Source: Tubulanus polymorphus
Lineage: Eukaryota; Nemertea; Palaeonemertea; Tubulaniformes; Tubulanidae
Assembly: GCF_964204645.1 (NCBI RefSeq)
Contig: NC_134034.1
Span: 13,893,962-13,957,961, forward strand
Length of the DNA stretch: 64,000 bases
Direction: 5' to 3'
Below, piece after piece: positions 50,530 through 64,000 of this stretch. The number at the start of each line of letters is the position of its first letter. Positions within the stretch are counted from its first letter, which is position 1. Made by a program: the position numbers and the translations under genes. The notes under the pieces are model-generated. The model was not told where the DNA came from, did not search any database, and worked only from the letters and a program-made list of their open reading frames with translations.

Positions 50530-51288
50530 GTGTCCCACATGTTTGGACTGTGATTGATATCGATTTAGCGACAGATGAAATAAACTTACACTGTTTTCAC
50601 TGTTTGATTAAATCAGTCGATGGAATCATTTTAGAACAAATTCATCACAAAACAGCGAGGTGAAGCCCATCGTGGTCTAGATATATCAGGATGGAGACGT
50701 CGATATGCTCGACTGAGCGCCTCCAGTCCAAGTGCACCGTTTGTAGGATGTACCTCTGAAATAATATGATTTCCCGCAATATCTGAGATGGAATATTTTT
50801 CGCCATTTAAACCAATGTTACAAACACTTACCAAATATTGAAATACTGATTTCAGGGGTCGGGAAGGAGGGTGGCAATGTTTAGGTGAGGTTTTTGCTTA
50901 ATTTCGTGTTATGGTAAAGCACGCCATTTTGATATTGCGTCATAGTGTACCTCAGATTGGGATTCCCGCCGCTAGACTGGTCACCGCCACATGTACTCGC
51001 AGTTAGAAATGGCAACCAGTCTATTGCAGGTCTCGGCTTCTTTTCGATTAGATTGGATTCTTAAATTCTACGAAATATTCAAAGAATTTATTCTAATGAA
51101 AACCACGCTTTTTACCAATCTAATCATTCGTTTCGAGGTTTCCGGAATTACTACTTTAGTTCACAGAAATTCCGCTATCGTTATTCATAGGGGCAGCAGT
51201 GAACGGTTGTTATCTGATGCAGTCTTGCTATTTTACTGCGGCATGTGAGGAATACAGATTTTTCTTAAGTCAAATTTCATTCATCACT
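50530..51288. other. spacer before copy B, nothing recognised
   Basis: Only short open frames without recognisable features were seen. This is either the tail of the duplicated unit or unique spacer; the window does not reach the equivalent part of copy B. Confidence 0.4.
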
Positions 51289-51611
51289 CAACACTAGTTT
51301 ATTAGAAATTAATAACTGTACCAACATAAGAGCTTTATATAAGGAGAGTAAATGGTATGATAGAATCTCCCTAATTCCGATCATTGGGACCAACAAAATT
51401 CATCCGTTTTACGGCAAATCCGGATTTAAAGTCATTTTCGTGTATATTAATGATTAAATTGACAGTAAATATTATCCGGATTAGACCAAAATTCGGATTA
51501 AGCCGATGCAGATTAAACGATTTAGTTTGACTGTATTAGCCAATAGAATCAGTCTTCGCCCATCGAACTGGCCCCAGGGCACTAAAATTACCAAGAAACA
51601 AACACTGACGA

Positions 51612-52548
51612 GTGTTGGCCTGCTAAATAAACGCAGAAACCCTAGTGTTGGCCTATTTAATAAACGCAGAAACCCTAGTGTTGGCCTGCTAAATAAACGC
51701 AGAAACCCTAGTGTTGGCCTGTTTAATGAACGTAGAAACCCTATTGTTGGCCTGTTTAATAAACGCAGAAACCCTAGTGTTGGCCTGCTAAATAAACGCA
51801 GAAACCCTAGTGTTGGCCTGTTTAATGAACGTAGAAACCCTAGTGTTGGCCTATTTAATAAACGTAGAAACCCTATTGTTGGCCTGTTTAATAAACGCAG
51901 AAACCCTAGTGTTGGCTTGTTTAATAAACGTAGAAACCCTAGTGTTGGCCTGTTTAATAAACGTAGAAACCCTAGTGTTGGCTTGTTTAATAAACGTAGA
52001 AACCCTAGTGTTGGCCTGTTTAATAAACGCAGAAACCCTAGTGTTGGCTTGTTTAATAAACGTAGAAACCCTAGTGTTGGCCTGTTTAATAAACGTAGAA
52101 ACCCTAGTGTTGGCCTGTTTAATAAACGTAGAAACCCTAGTGTTGGCCTGTTTAATAAACGCAGAAACCCTAGTGTTGGCCTGTTTAATGAACGTAGAAA
52201 CCCTAGTGTTGGCCTATTTAATAAACGTAGAAACCCTAGTGTTGGCCTGTTAAATAAACGCAGAAACCCTAGTGTTGGCCTGTTTAATAAACTCAATAAC
52301 CCTAGTGTTGGCCTGCTTAAGAAACGCAGTAACCCTAGCGTTGGCCTGTTTAATAAACGTAGAAACCCTAGTGTTGGCCTGTTTAATAAACGCAGAAACC
52401 CTAGTGTTGGCCTGTTAAATAAACGCAGAAACCCTAGTGTTGGCCTGTTTAATAAACTCAATAACCCTAGTGTTGGCCTGCTTAAGAAACGCAGTAACCC
52501 TAGCGTTGGCCTGTTTAATAAACGCCGAAACCTTAGTGTTGGCCTTGT
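51612..52548. repeat. 33-bp mini-satellite, locus 3 (copy B, ~28 units)
   Basis: Near-perfect units contain GTTGGCCTGTTTAATAAACG and CAGAAACCCTAGT, with variants (CGTAG, TTGGCTTG, CTCAATAACC). Two blocks of several units near 52245-52340 and 52410-52505 repeat the same variant order, a sign of recent block duplication. The 33-bp unit gives long open frames on both strands (11-residue periods NKRRNPSVGLF and NRPTLGFLRLL), which are artefacts. Confidence 0.95.
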
Positions 52549-52593
52549 ACCACACTGACCACACATATTCACAAACCAGGTCAGTCACTAGAA

Positions 52594-52663
52594 CTCAGCG
52601 GTCTAGTGGTTAGCGTGTTCGGCCGGCATGCTGGAGGTCGCAGGTTCAAGTCCTGCTAGGGTT
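52594..52663 (+). mobile_element. tRNA-derived SINE head, copy B
   Basis: Same as 40061-40130, with CAGGTTCAAGTCCTGC in the B-box arm. It is followed by AGGGTTAGGGTTACG-type sequence. Degenerate stems exclude a working tRNA. Confidence 0.65.
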
Positions 52664-53384
52664 AGGGTTACGATCGATCTAGGGTCAGGGTTAGTGCCTC
52701 AACTTGGGGTTAATTTTTTGCCCAGCGAGGTATTTGTAGTACGATGATCATCTGTTTGCCTCGGGTTATTTTTTGGTCAATAGATTCTATACTAACTTAT
52801 ATATTTTGAACACATATATTTGCTTTATCTAGTGGAGGCCACTTTATTTAAAAGATACTTCGCTCAATACAGTAGTTTATTTCTAAATGAATAAAAGAGT
52901 TGGTGACATTATCCAATATATATAAAAACCACAATATCTATTTTAAGGTTGGTATGCAACAATTTCCACTCTTTTCCATAGGTGTCGCATTGGATAAATG
53001 TCTATATCTCTTGACCCAATGGACCGATTACGATTAAACTTGATACACAGGAACTTTTATCAAGTAGCACTCGGGGTGGGTGAAATCGCTCTAGGTTGAA
53101 GTTACACTGTCCTAAAATGGCTCCAAACAACGTGAAATTGGTAGTTAGGCCTACTACGAGTACGGGTAGAACACAGTTTTAAATCGTATCGTTGTAGATT
53201 ATCGTAAAGAAGATGTATCCGTTAATACGACGATTAACAGTACAAATATCGATATAGACACGGTTTTAGTCGAGACATTGATCGCCGGGTTTAAACATTC
53301 CTGGATATGACCATGTTTCACAATTAAATTCATCTTCTAAATGAGGACGACCATCGATCACGTGTCTAATCGCATCATAATGGG

Positions 53385-54630
53385 TACGGGTTGTCCCGCG
53401 TTCGAACCAAGTAATTACTGATACTGGTTCAGAGTGGTCTTGATACTGAATAGAGGATGAACAGGGGTGTCACGGGTTTGAACCCAGTAATTACTGATAC
53501 TGGTTCAGAGTAGTCTTGATACTGAATAGAGGATGTACAGGGGTGTCACGGGTTCGAACCCAGTAATTACTGATACTGATTCAGAGAGGTCCTGATGCTG
53601 ATTAGATGATGTACAGGGGTGTCCCGGGTTCGAACTCAGTAGTGGTCCAAGTTGTCCTGATGCTGAATGGAGGATGTACATGGGTGTCCCGGATTCAAAT
53701 CCGGTCTATTGGTACTGATTCTGATTGGTCCTGATGCTGAATCGAGGATGTACAGGGGTGTGTCCCGGGTTCGAGAACCAGTAATTACTGATACTGATTC
53801 AGGGTGGTCCTGATGCTGATTAGATGATGTACAGGGGTGTTCCGGGTTCGAACTCAGTAGTGGTCGAAGTTGTCCTGATGCTGAATGGAGGATGTACGGT
53901 GGTGTCCCGACCGTACGGTGCTGCCGCTATGCTCATCGTTAGCGGGATTTCCATACACTAACTGAAGTCAACTCTGGCAATCTTCGTGGTGTCCAGTTAT
54001 ACTCCCTTACACTTGATTGCCAGAGTTGATTAACGTTAGTGTATGAAAATCCCGCTACCGATGAGCATAGAGGCAGCACCGTACGGTAAAATGTTGATAT
54101 CTTAACAAAAGTAATTACTGATAACTGATTCTCATTGGTCCTGATGCTGAATGGAGGATGTGCAGGGGTGTGTCCCGGGTTCGAAACCAGTAATTACTGA
54201 TACTGGTTCTGAGTAGTCCCGATGTTAATTAGATGATGTACAGGGGTGTCCCGGGTTCGAAACCAGTAGTGGTCCAAGTTGTCCTGATTGTGAATAGAGG
54301 ATGTACAGGGGTATCCCGGGTTCAAACCCAGTAATTACTTATACTGATTCAGTGGTACTGATGCCGAATAAAGGATGTACAGGGGTGTCCTGGGTTCGAA
54401 ACCAGTAATTACTGATACTGGTTCTGAGTGGTCCTGATGCTTATTAGATGATGTACAGGGGTGTCCTGGGTTCGAAACCAGTAGTGGTCAAAGTTGTCCT
54501 GAGTGTGAATAGAGGAGTACGATGTATCCCGGGTTCAAACCCAGTAATTACTTGTACTGATTCAGAGTGGTACTGATGCTGAATATAGGATGTACAGGGG
54601 TGTCCCGGGCTCGAACCCAGCACTATTACA
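53385..54630. repeat. 76-bp satellite block (copy B)
   Basis: Imperfect 76-bp units with GGGTTCGAACCCAGTAATTA contain the MITE at 53910-54087. The block is longer than the block in copy A. Confidence 0.88.
53910..54087. mobile_element. 178-bp palindromic MITE, copy 3
   Basis: Perfect-ended ACCGTACGGTGCTG to GCAGCACCGTACGGT element, same position in the satellite as in copy A. Confidence 0.88.
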
Positions 54631-56392
54631 GTACTAGGTCGTTTCTCAAAAATGATTAAATAACGCACACACGACTTATGGCAACATTTATCTATATTTA
54701 TTCCTCATTGTCATGTAACGCACCTGCCCTATTAAGAATAGTAGTTGGACCATCGAATTGAAACCCTCGCATACCAGGGTAAGAAAGAATAAGTGAATCC
54801 CTCGAGTGGACACCAGGGGTCGCAGTTTCACAAAAAAACGATGTATTTTAATTGAATTTGTGAAGAAATTTAATCTGGATCAAATCTCACAAAAACAGAT
54901 GAACTTAGTTTCTCTTTTTTGTTGATCTTTGATAATTAATCCGTATATGTGAAACCGTACCCTCGGTAGGATTTGGTTTATGATGCGAGGGTTTCAATCA
55001 GATTTAGATGCTGCAGTTTCGCACACTGAATAGCGAGTATTTAATACCGTCGAGTCCAGTTTCACAGAGAAAGGATGAATCAATATAGGCGGTAAAGTCG
55101 AATAGAGAAGTTTTTTGAGTAAATTATTTCTATGAAACTGAACCCGTGGGATTTACGTGTGACGCACTGATTGTGTGTGAAACTGCTGACGTCTGTAATC
55201 ACAACTAAAACAACACAGAAAATTCATCTTTATTTCAAATAAAACAGAACAACAGTTCACACGAAATATTATAGTCCCATAATAAAGAAAACCTGTCGAT
55301 ATTTCAACTTTATGATTTCATTGATTGAGCGACTTGTCAAAACATGTCCATATTACATCATTATACAATATGTGTATCATACAATTTTTTTACAAAACCA
55401 GACCAATAAAACTGGGTCGTGGGGTACAAACAATTACAAACTAATGCAACCAGTTATCGCTGCTTTACAGCTACATTTAATCTTAATTTCAATTTTCACT
55501 AAAACTTTAACACCCACTATATAGAAACTTAATAGAAGTAAAAGAGACAACATTTTGGAGTCTCTGTAGAGACCATCATCAAGTCTGAAGAATAACTAAA
55601 ACAGGGAAAAACAAGTTAATTAGGAAAGTAAAGCGAGTGTTCAGTGCTAAGGTCGAGAGGTTTTGTTATTTTGTGCGTATAGGTTGTTCTAGTTATTTCT
55701 TCATTATACTTTTATTACTTTTTATACTTTTATTACTTTGATTCTTGATAAATGAATTTTGCCTTAAATTTGCATATAGCAGGGTTTAAATTATATATTC
55801 TATGCCCGAGTCAGGCTATTATTCTATAAGCAAAAATGACACCACAGCTTTGAGAGACGAATCAGGGGATGACTCTATTGTTTTTATGTATACGTGATAC
55901 ACAGTCTATCAAACCATCACAAACAGTAGGCTGCCCGTGCCGGTCGGCACAGATAAACAATATTCATTTGGCTTTAAACTTAAAAATTGCAGATCTGAAA
56001 TAAGTGGCATCATATCAATCTCCAGGTAGATGGCTGGTCCCTGTCCCTGTCAAATGGCAAATTGGTCCCGATCCCAACTTCGTCCTAGAATAGAGAAAAC
56101 TTGCGTCAGCAAATATTACATAGAAAATGTTCAATTGAATTAACAGTCAAGTGGGAATTGTCTTCATGACATCATTCGGTAACTAGAATCTATAATTACC
56201 TTATAATACTAGATAATTCAACACCATTATTCAATCTTTGATCACTTTTCAAACTGTTCTATTGGACAAATTTCATGCTGCAAAAAATCATTATACTATG
56301 AAAATACTAAGTAATGTATTTATAGCAGTCTGAAATTGGGGCTAAATTCTATTAGAAAATCAATCATTTTCAAACTTGTGTTGAGCAGAATT

Positions 56393-57168
<776 letters not shown>

Positions 57169-58267
57169 GCACTGCTTTCCTGAGAATCAAACATAAAAAT
57201 TCTGTACAGAATAATTAAATGTTAGAATATAATGAAATTAGAGCACAGTGGAGTGATGAAAGACTCACCATTTCTAAACTCATATCAGATTAGTTCAGTG
57301 CCATCTAGCAGGATTTCACTTCCAACAGTAATAATGTCATGAAGTTAAGAGAACTGATGATTTTCTGAGAAAATAAATTCTTAAAACGATAGCAGCAGCT
57401 TCAGCAACTAGAGCTTCTTTACTCTTTGAAGGTGAATATTTTTAATTTCTCCAGTTCCAATTTGTGTTGGGCGTATTGCATTCTGGAAAGAGAAAATTAT
57501 GCCAGAAAATGGTTAATGAAATAGATAGAAACTGCAACTCTGTTTGTGTTCAATTGACAGAAAACCTACCGGGTTAATGAGTAGTTTATCACAATGTGTC
57601 GAGTATATGCAGATTTCTGAGAGGTTTGATGGTAGCTTTAGACTGCGTCCTCAAGTAAAACGTTGATACCTGCCAACATTGACCGATCAAAACATCATTT
57701 TCTGGACTTGATTTGAAGATCACCACAAATTACTGCAATAAATCGATATAAAACTCACAGCTTCTGACTCGTTTGATTTGTAGAGCGCAAACATTAACTG
57801 GAAGTTCAGCTTTATTTTAGACCCTAGAATACAACAGTTGTATAATTTTGATGATTCGAACTTTGAACAGAATAGAAGTGATTGAAAATTCGCCTTCACT
57901 GATTAATGTAGCTTCTAATCAGGAAATGAGTTTATAAATGTACAGTCAAACAGAGACTAGAATCTGTAGAGATATTTACCGGTACCGTATTGGTTTTGAG
58001 GATCTAAAGCGATGTCCATCTTAAACAAATGTGAAGTGAATTCCCAATGTTTACTGTTCACAGATTCTATCAAGGGTTCCAGTTATTTCAGCTCCTAAAT
58101 ATAAATTTTAGAAATTGTCAGTTAAGTTGTTATGAAATAAGAGCAGTTTCACACCAAATCAAACTAAGCCGTGATCTTTCAGTGACTGAATGCTTGAAAC
58201 ATAAACAGATAGAATAATTTATATAGAACAGTTCTCTAAAAATAATGAATTTCCAAACAGGTTTTAC

Positions 58268-58886
58268 CTGCTACTGCTGCTGTTGCAGCTGGTGGTGGCG
58301 CTGTTGCTGCATAGTGCTGGTACTGCGGGTACTGCCAGTGCTGCTGTTGCAGCTGGTGGTGGCGCTGTTGCTGCATAGTACTGGTACTGCGGGTACTGCC
58401 AGTGCTGCTGTTGCAGCTGCTGGTGGCGCTGTTGCTGCATAGTGCTGGTACTGCGGGTACTGCCAGTGCTACTGTTGCAGCTGGTGGTGGCGCCGTTGCT
58501 GCATGGTGCTGGTACTGCGGGTACTGCCAGTGCTGCTGTTGCAGCTGCTGGTGGCGCCGTTGCTGCATGGTGCTGGTACTGCAGGTACTGCCAGTGCTGC
58601 TGTTGCAGCTGGTGGTGGCGCCGTTGCTGCATGGTGCTGGTACTGCGGTTACTGCCAGTGCTGCTGTTGCAGCTGCTGGTGGCGCTGTTGCTGCATGGTG
58701 CTGGTACTGCAGGTACTGCCAGTGCTGCTGTTGCAGCTGCTGGTGGCGCTGTTGCTGCATGGTGCTGGTACTGCGGGTACTGCCAGTGCTGCTGTTGCTG
58801 CTGCTGGTGGCGCTGTTGCTGCATGGTGCTGGTACTGCGGTTACTGCCAGTGCTGCTGTTGCTGCTGCTGCGGTGTGTATCTCATC
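58268..58886. repeat. 64-bp Q/A-coding-like array, ~9 units (copy B)
   Basis: Same unit as 44732-45030, 619 bp against 299 bp between identical acceptor and donor sites. The extra 320 bp is exactly five units. Variant positions (CTGGTGGCGC against TGGTGGTGGCGC, GCGGGTACT against GCAGGTACT) alternate irregularly. Confidence 0.92.
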
Positions 58887-59126
58887 CTGTAACTGAGAGT
58901 AAAACTGTAATTTTTAGTTCAAAAATAATTAAAAATATCAACAGAGACTGTTTAAGAATTCTGTGGAGAAATTCATTACCAGTTTTGTACTTACCTTTAA
59001 ATGAACCTGTTTAAATAGTAAATTCTATTGCATTCATTTCATTCTGAAAAGAAAAAGAAACAATAATCAGTGACAATAGAGCAGAATGTAACATCTCAAA
59101 TTATCAATCAATCAGACAGAAACAGT

Positions 59127-59335
59127 ACAGGATTTCTGTAGATTAAACTGCTGTACTTATTTCATACTGATTGTACAGTTACAGATACATGTAACATTGT
59201 GTACAGATACAGAGTACAGATCACTGCATTACTTCATCCTGTGATTGAACAGTGATTTAATGTTCTTTCATCTTCATTAGATTCCCATCAGTCTAACTAA
59301 AACATCAGAACATTTTAACTCATCTAACCTCCCGA
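59127..59335. repeat. inverted arm, left (copy B)
   Basis: Counterpart of 45269-45475; reverse complement at 63036-63245. Confidence 0.9.
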
Positions 59336-59730
59336 CCCGACCCTCCCAGACCCCATCCCTCCCACTCTCCCACACCCCTTCCCTCCTGCCCTCCCCGACC
59401 CCATCCCTCCCACCCTCCCGGACCCCTTCCCTCCCGCCCTCCCAAACCCCTTCCCTCCCGCCCTCCCCGACCCCTTCCCTCCCACCGTCCGATACCCCTT
59501 CCCTCCAGCGCCCCTTCCCTTCCTCCCTTCCTCCCTCCCTCAATGCCCTCCCACCTGGCCCTCCCTCAATGCCCTCCCACCTGGCCCACCCTCAATGCCC
59601 TCCCACCTAGCCTTCCCTCAATGCCCTCCCACCTGGCCCACCCTCAATGCCCTCCCACCTGGCCCACCCTCAATGCCCACCCTCAATGCCCTCCCAGCTA
59701 ACCCTAACCTCAATGCCCTCCCATCATGCC
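59330..59730. repeat. pyrimidine-rich CCCTCC array, left (copy B)
   Basis: Counterpart of 45472-45925, slightly shorter, with a shorter CAATGCCCTCCCACCTGGCC block. Confidence 0.88.
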
Positions 59731-60985
59731 TCCTCAACTCTGTTGTCTCCTCTTCACACACCACTCATCTGTACAATAACTACAAAACGATTTGCCATTT
59801 TTCACGATCATATCAATTTCATATATAAATCAAAATCCTTAATCAATTGCATCATTGATGGGACTCACAGATACTGTCTCTACACATTTTGGAGGCATTC
59901 AGATGACCTCAAATGATCATATGCCTGGGTTGGTCTTGAAAAACACATGGCTTCATTTTTACAGATGATTTCTTTATCAATTTCATCAAATTATTCCTAT
60001 TATTTCTACTCCCTCTAATAAGTATTCACAATATATCTCAGTTTCACGACAAGTTGCAGCAGTCGTCTGTAAACAGATTTCATTTCATCAAATGATGCAA
60101 GTTTGAGTTGTAGAGGTTTCATCTACAAAACATCAAACCAAACCTGAGGAACTTAATGTTGTAAGGGAGGGGGAGGTAAAGGAAATAAACCCGAACCAAA
60201 CCTCCACACTCACAAAATGTTGTGAGAAAGGCAAATACAAACCAAGGACAAGAATGATGGCTGAGATCAAAACAATTAATGCTATTTATGTTGCTTCACC
60301 AATTCAACATGACGTCACTAAATGAAACCATTGTGGACTATTTCAATACTCTCTACTAGAGGTTTCATATAAGCAAGTAGTTTATGGAATCATATTCATA
60401 AAAGTTATTAATCAATGTTTTTAAACTGCTGATGCAAAATATATACGTCATTAAATAATCTGTTTGATTGTCTTTTCAAGTTAACACTTAAACCCAGTGG
60501 AACAAATCAAACTCCAGCCATTTTCCTTCATTTGCCATTTTTCGTTTTTACTCTTTTCTCTGACTTGAGTCTTAGCACTTGAGTCGAGGTAGGAATAGAC
60601 CCCTGCCTGCTCGCTAAGCGTGCAGGACACTAAACCTTCGAATTGCTCTCGGACCCCACTCTTTATATCAGCATTTCATGCTGTTTTATTTTATTCACGC
60701 ATTCGCTTTACATTTTTTCATATGGCTTTTCCTTATTTGTCGTCTCACTAAAATTCTCATCAGTTCCGACTGGGATCAAGTTTAATCTTTTAGAGACAAA
60801 CAGCAAAAGGTTGTGTTAGTTGCACCAGCAGCAGCAGCAGCAGCTGCAGCAGCACCAGCAGCAACACTGATACAGATGAATCTTTCATTAACTACGTCAT
60901 TTGTTCCATTCTCAAATATTGAGTCATGAAGGCAACAGAAATAACTTTAAAAAACGTTAAATCTTTCATTGATGGTCTTTGTTTA

Positions 60986-61240
60986 GTGACCTAAGCGTCA
61001 AAGTTTGGTTCATAGCCCAGGTTTGGTGACCAAAGAGTCAAAGTTTGGTTCATGGCTCAGGTTTAGTGACCAAAGAGTCAAAGTTTGGTTCATAGCTCAG
61101 GTTTAGTGACCAAAGAGTCAAAGTTTGGTTCATAGCTCAGGTTTAGTGACCAAAGAGTCAAATTTTGGTTCATAGCCCTGTTTTGGTGACCAAAGAGTCA
61201 AAGTTTGGTCTATGGTTCTGATTTGGTGACCACGGAGGGT
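60986..61240. repeat. ~40-bp tandem repeat, ~6 units (copy B)
   Basis: Unit GACCAAAGAGTCAAAGTTTG with GTTCATAGCTCAGGTTTAGT; three successive units are almost identical, indicating recent expansion. Confidence 0.85.
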
Positions 61241-61887
61241 AAATATAGCTCATGGCCCTCGTTAAAGGTAAGTCAGTTTTATGGCTCTGGTTTGATTAGC
61301 AAATAACATGAGAAATTGAGCGTTGCATATGTTGAATAGGGGAATTGGACTAAACACTCATCACTAGAATAAAGTGAAGAATTATGTTTACACTGAATGG
61401 GCTCAAAATCTTGGACTAATTGATAAAGTCCGAAATAATTCTGACTAATTGAGTCTACCGGAAAATGATGCATTGATCGAAGTCTAAAAGCTATAAACTG
61501 ACAAATTGATCGAGCACTGATAATATTTTAAATAACAGCGGAGGATGAAATAACTTTCATAAACTGATATGATCGTGAAAAATGGCAAAATACACTAGAT
61601 ACACCTCCCCTACGCTTTATCAGAGTCTCATTGTAGTAGGAAGATTGCCGTAGCCTAACTGTAAAAACTACAACTACATCTGGTTGAATATCATTTGTTT
61701 TTATGGCTTTTAAATTCAGTAAAATATTTCCTGATAGAAGTATAATTAGTTCGCAGCCCCTTAAATTCTGTCTAGAATAGAATTATAAGTCACAGGTAGA
61801 AATAGAATATTATCCTATTCTAAAAATGAATATAATAATAGAACAATAGTCTCTCCGTGTCAATCTTTGTCCCACCTAAAAATTGTA

Positions 61888-62671
61888 CAGTTTATTTCAG
61901 AAAATGTGTCCCATCTTTTTGAAAAGGATAACTAATTACCGGGGTATTAAGGATATCTATGAATAGTGATATACTGTGCCATGAAGGCAAATGAAGAAGT
62001 GTGTCAATAAAAGTGATTACAAAACATATCACTTATTCTAATGAGTTCTATACTCTTCTTCCAAAAATGAAGAGTAGGTCTCTGTCTAAGAATCTGCAGA
62101 AAAAAGAGGAAGCAGCGATGAATGTGAACTGCATCTCGACTCTCGTCAATAATTTTCTAAGTCGTCCTATACAGTTCTCAGTATTTACAGCCGTTTTTAA
62201 AATAGCACAGAAGAAAATACATCTTTCAGCTGGAAATGTAATCATTAAACCGCCAGATATCAACAGTAATTATTACGTATGATTGTTGTTTCATTCAATT
62301 ATTAATGAAGCCGTGTTTTGATCGGAGCCAAGGAGCAGTTTGTGATCATTCAAAAAATATCTCTCATTCCTGACAACATTAAATAATGGCCCTAATAATT
62401 GAAACGTCCCAATTCAAAAATCTGGGGGCAATTATCTCATAACGATTGAGAGAAGTGACGGTGAAATTACGTGCGCACTCACCGGGGATCAAACCCGGGT
62501 CTCATAGAAATAACAACTAGTAAAATAGAACGAGTCCAATTGGCCGATGGTTATACAGCTTGTCATGCATAACAACTGAAACATGACATGTTGCAGTCAC
62601 GTGTTTCATAATGATTAATCCTTTCTTAGAATAATAAAAAGATAGGACACATTTTCTGAAATATCCTAAAC
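61888..62671. mobile_element. inverted-repeat-bounded element (copy B)
   Basis: Counterpart of 47998-48773 with the same terminal inversion (TTTCAGAAAATGTGTCCCAT and ATAGGACACATTTTCTGAAA). Small indels relative to copy A break the internal open frame. Confidence 0.55.
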
Positions 62672-62724
62672 TTCAAGACTAAAACTACGACTAAACCACC
62701 TGTACCTGTACCTAAACCCTAAAG

Positions 62725-63035
62725 CCCCACCCTATATCCCTCCCTCCAAAGTCCTACCACCACCCCTACATCCCTCCCATCCTCCCGGAACCCCATCCCT
62801 TCCACCCTCCCGGACCCCTTCCCTCCCGCCCTCCCGGACCCCTTCCCTACCGCCCTCCCTCCCAAACCCCTTCCCTCCTGCCCTCCCTCACCCCATCCCT
62901 CCCACCCAGACCCTTCCCTCCCACCCAGACCCCTTCCCTCCCACCCAGACCCCTTCCCTCCCACCGTCCCCCACCCCAACCCTCCCTCCCTCTACCCCTT
63001 CCCTCCCCCAACCCTACCCACCCTCCCCAAACCCC
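62725..63035. repeat. pyrimidine-rich CCCTCC array, right (copy B)
   Basis: Counterpart of 48822-49090, longer by two CCCACCCAGACCCCTTCCCT-type units. Confidence 0.88.
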
Positions 63036-63245
63036 GTGGTTAGGTGAGTTGAATGTTCTGATGTTTTAGTTAGACGGATGGGAATCTAATGAAGATGAAA
63101 GAACATTAAATCACTGTTCAATCACAGGATGAAGTAATGCAGTGATCTGTACTCTGTATCTGTACACAATGTTACATGTATCTGTAACTGTTCAATCAGT
63201 ATGAAATAAGTACAGCAGTTTAATCTGCAGAAATTCTAACTCTTA
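63036..63245. repeat. inverted arm, right (copy B)
   Basis: Counterpart of 49087-49303, pairing with 59127-59335. Confidence 0.9.
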
Positions 63246-63579
63246 AGATACACATGATCTGATTATCACGAAGAAACATGATTGATAACAGTTGTATTAT
63301 TGACACCAGGAACCAGTTTCATATTGATTAGAAATAACATTTGAGTTGATCACAATTTAGAAAACCTGTAAACCCGCTTACAGAAATAACAATCCCAACC
63401 ATGAACTGATTATAGCCAAATATTCACCAAAAGAAATTTGAAATGATTGAATAACTGTGACAGGTTTCTGAGATTTCATTTCAAAACATGGTTTATAACA
63501 AACAATATAAAATTGGTCCCTTAAAATCAATTCAACAACCGATAAATAAAGATTAATGTTACTTATCTTGAATTTCCAC

Positions 63580-63820
63580 ATAGGCTATAGTGATTCCTGA
63601 TGTCATGCTGAATCCAAGAGTGATTCCCGATGTCCTGTGCTAAATCAAAAAAAGTCTGGTAGTAAAACACTGATTCCTTGTTGTCCTGTGCTGAATCCAA
63701 GAATGATTCCCGATGTCCGGCGCGAAACCAAAAAAGTCTGATTGTGAAACACTGATTCCTTGTTGTCCTGTGCTGAATCTAAGAGTGATTCTTGTTTTCC
63801 TGTGCTGAATCAAAATTCCC
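63580..63820. repeat. irregular tandem repeat (copy B)
   Basis: Counterpart of 49640-49880, almost unchanged; contains TGATTCCTTGTTGTCCTGTG twice. Confidence 0.7.
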
Positions 63821-64000
63821 GTTGAACATGTTGAAGTGATACCTATAATAGACAAATCTAAGATTGTTTTCTTTCCTTAGAAATAACTGCAGAAATATCA
63901 AATCTAAAATTCAAACTTACAAATTAGATTGTTCGCTCCAATCTGCAGTTCGTTTATTCACGGGGTTTTTCTATCCACAGTTTAGGTTTTGCATCTAGAG

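Noticed and set aside
51481-52572. Open frames of 350 or more codons on both strands with 11-residue periods
   Set aside because: They are a consequence of a 33-bp repeat unit without stops; the residues repeat exactly and both strands are equally open.

Overview
This is a eukaryotic (metazoan) genomic window. Genes are split by GT-AG introns with pyrimidine-rich acceptors. The proteins are animal-type: PSMC5, calpain-7, PDIA4, an SH3BP5-family protein and a rhodopsin-class GPCR. Intergenic and intronic DNA is full of mini-satellites, foldback elements and tRNA-derived repeats. The look is that of a marine invertebrate, probably a lophotrochozoan (mollusc, annelid, brachiopod or nemertean). 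That placement is inference from overall character, not from a diagnostic marker. No rRNA, intact tRNA or CRISPR was found.

Left part (1-30.3 kb) is gene-dense. A short terminal exon of an unrecognised gene (186-371, +) is followed within about 250 bp by PSMC5 (626-4581, +, 11 exons), the Rpt6 ATPase of the 26S proteasome. PSMC5 converges on CAPN7 (5496-14079, -, 19 exons), an ESCRT-linked cysteine protease. A hAT-like transposon fragment and several mini-satellites sit in CAPN7 introns. CAPN7 is head-to-head with PDIA4 (15667-22743, +, 10 exons), an ER disulfide isomerase with three CGHC sites and a KDEL tail. A 33-bp mini-satellite lies between the two starts. PDIA4 intron 1 contains a complete three-exon gene (16180-17588, +) for a 117-residue, apparently secreted protein that I do not recognise. 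An SH3BP5-family gene follows (24617-29900, +, 7 exons), with a possible 66-bp in-frame cassette exon.

Middle part (30.3-38.7 kb) is sparser. It holds a single-exon GPCR (31358-32344, -), an unrecognised 437-residue single-pass membrane protein in three exons (33584-35679, -), a 39-bp mini-satellite, and some coding-looking but unassigned minus-strand frames (36.6-38.0 kb).

Right part (38.7-64 kb) is a large direct tandem segmental duplication. Copy A starts at 39615 and copy B at 51289, and B runs off the window. Each copy carries the same ordered set of repeats: 33-bp mini-satellite, tRNA-like SINE, 76-bp satellite with a palindromic MITE, CAG tract, 64-bp Q/A-rich array, pyrimidine-rich arrays flanked by inverted arms, 40-bp array, and an inverted-repeat-bounded element. 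Each copy also has a broken minus-strand spliced locus. Every simple or tandem array examined is longer in B. The extreme case is a pure CAG tract of 257 units in B against 15 triplets in A. On the minus strand this tract would read as polyalanine directly after a splice acceptor and before a stop codon. One 27-bp segment is inverted between the copies.

The strongest candidates for something undescribed are the nested secreted-protein gene, the giant CTG/polyalanine exon in the expanded duplicate, and a foldback element whose tRNA-B-box-bearing arm appears to have seeded a 77-bp satellite with higher-order structure.
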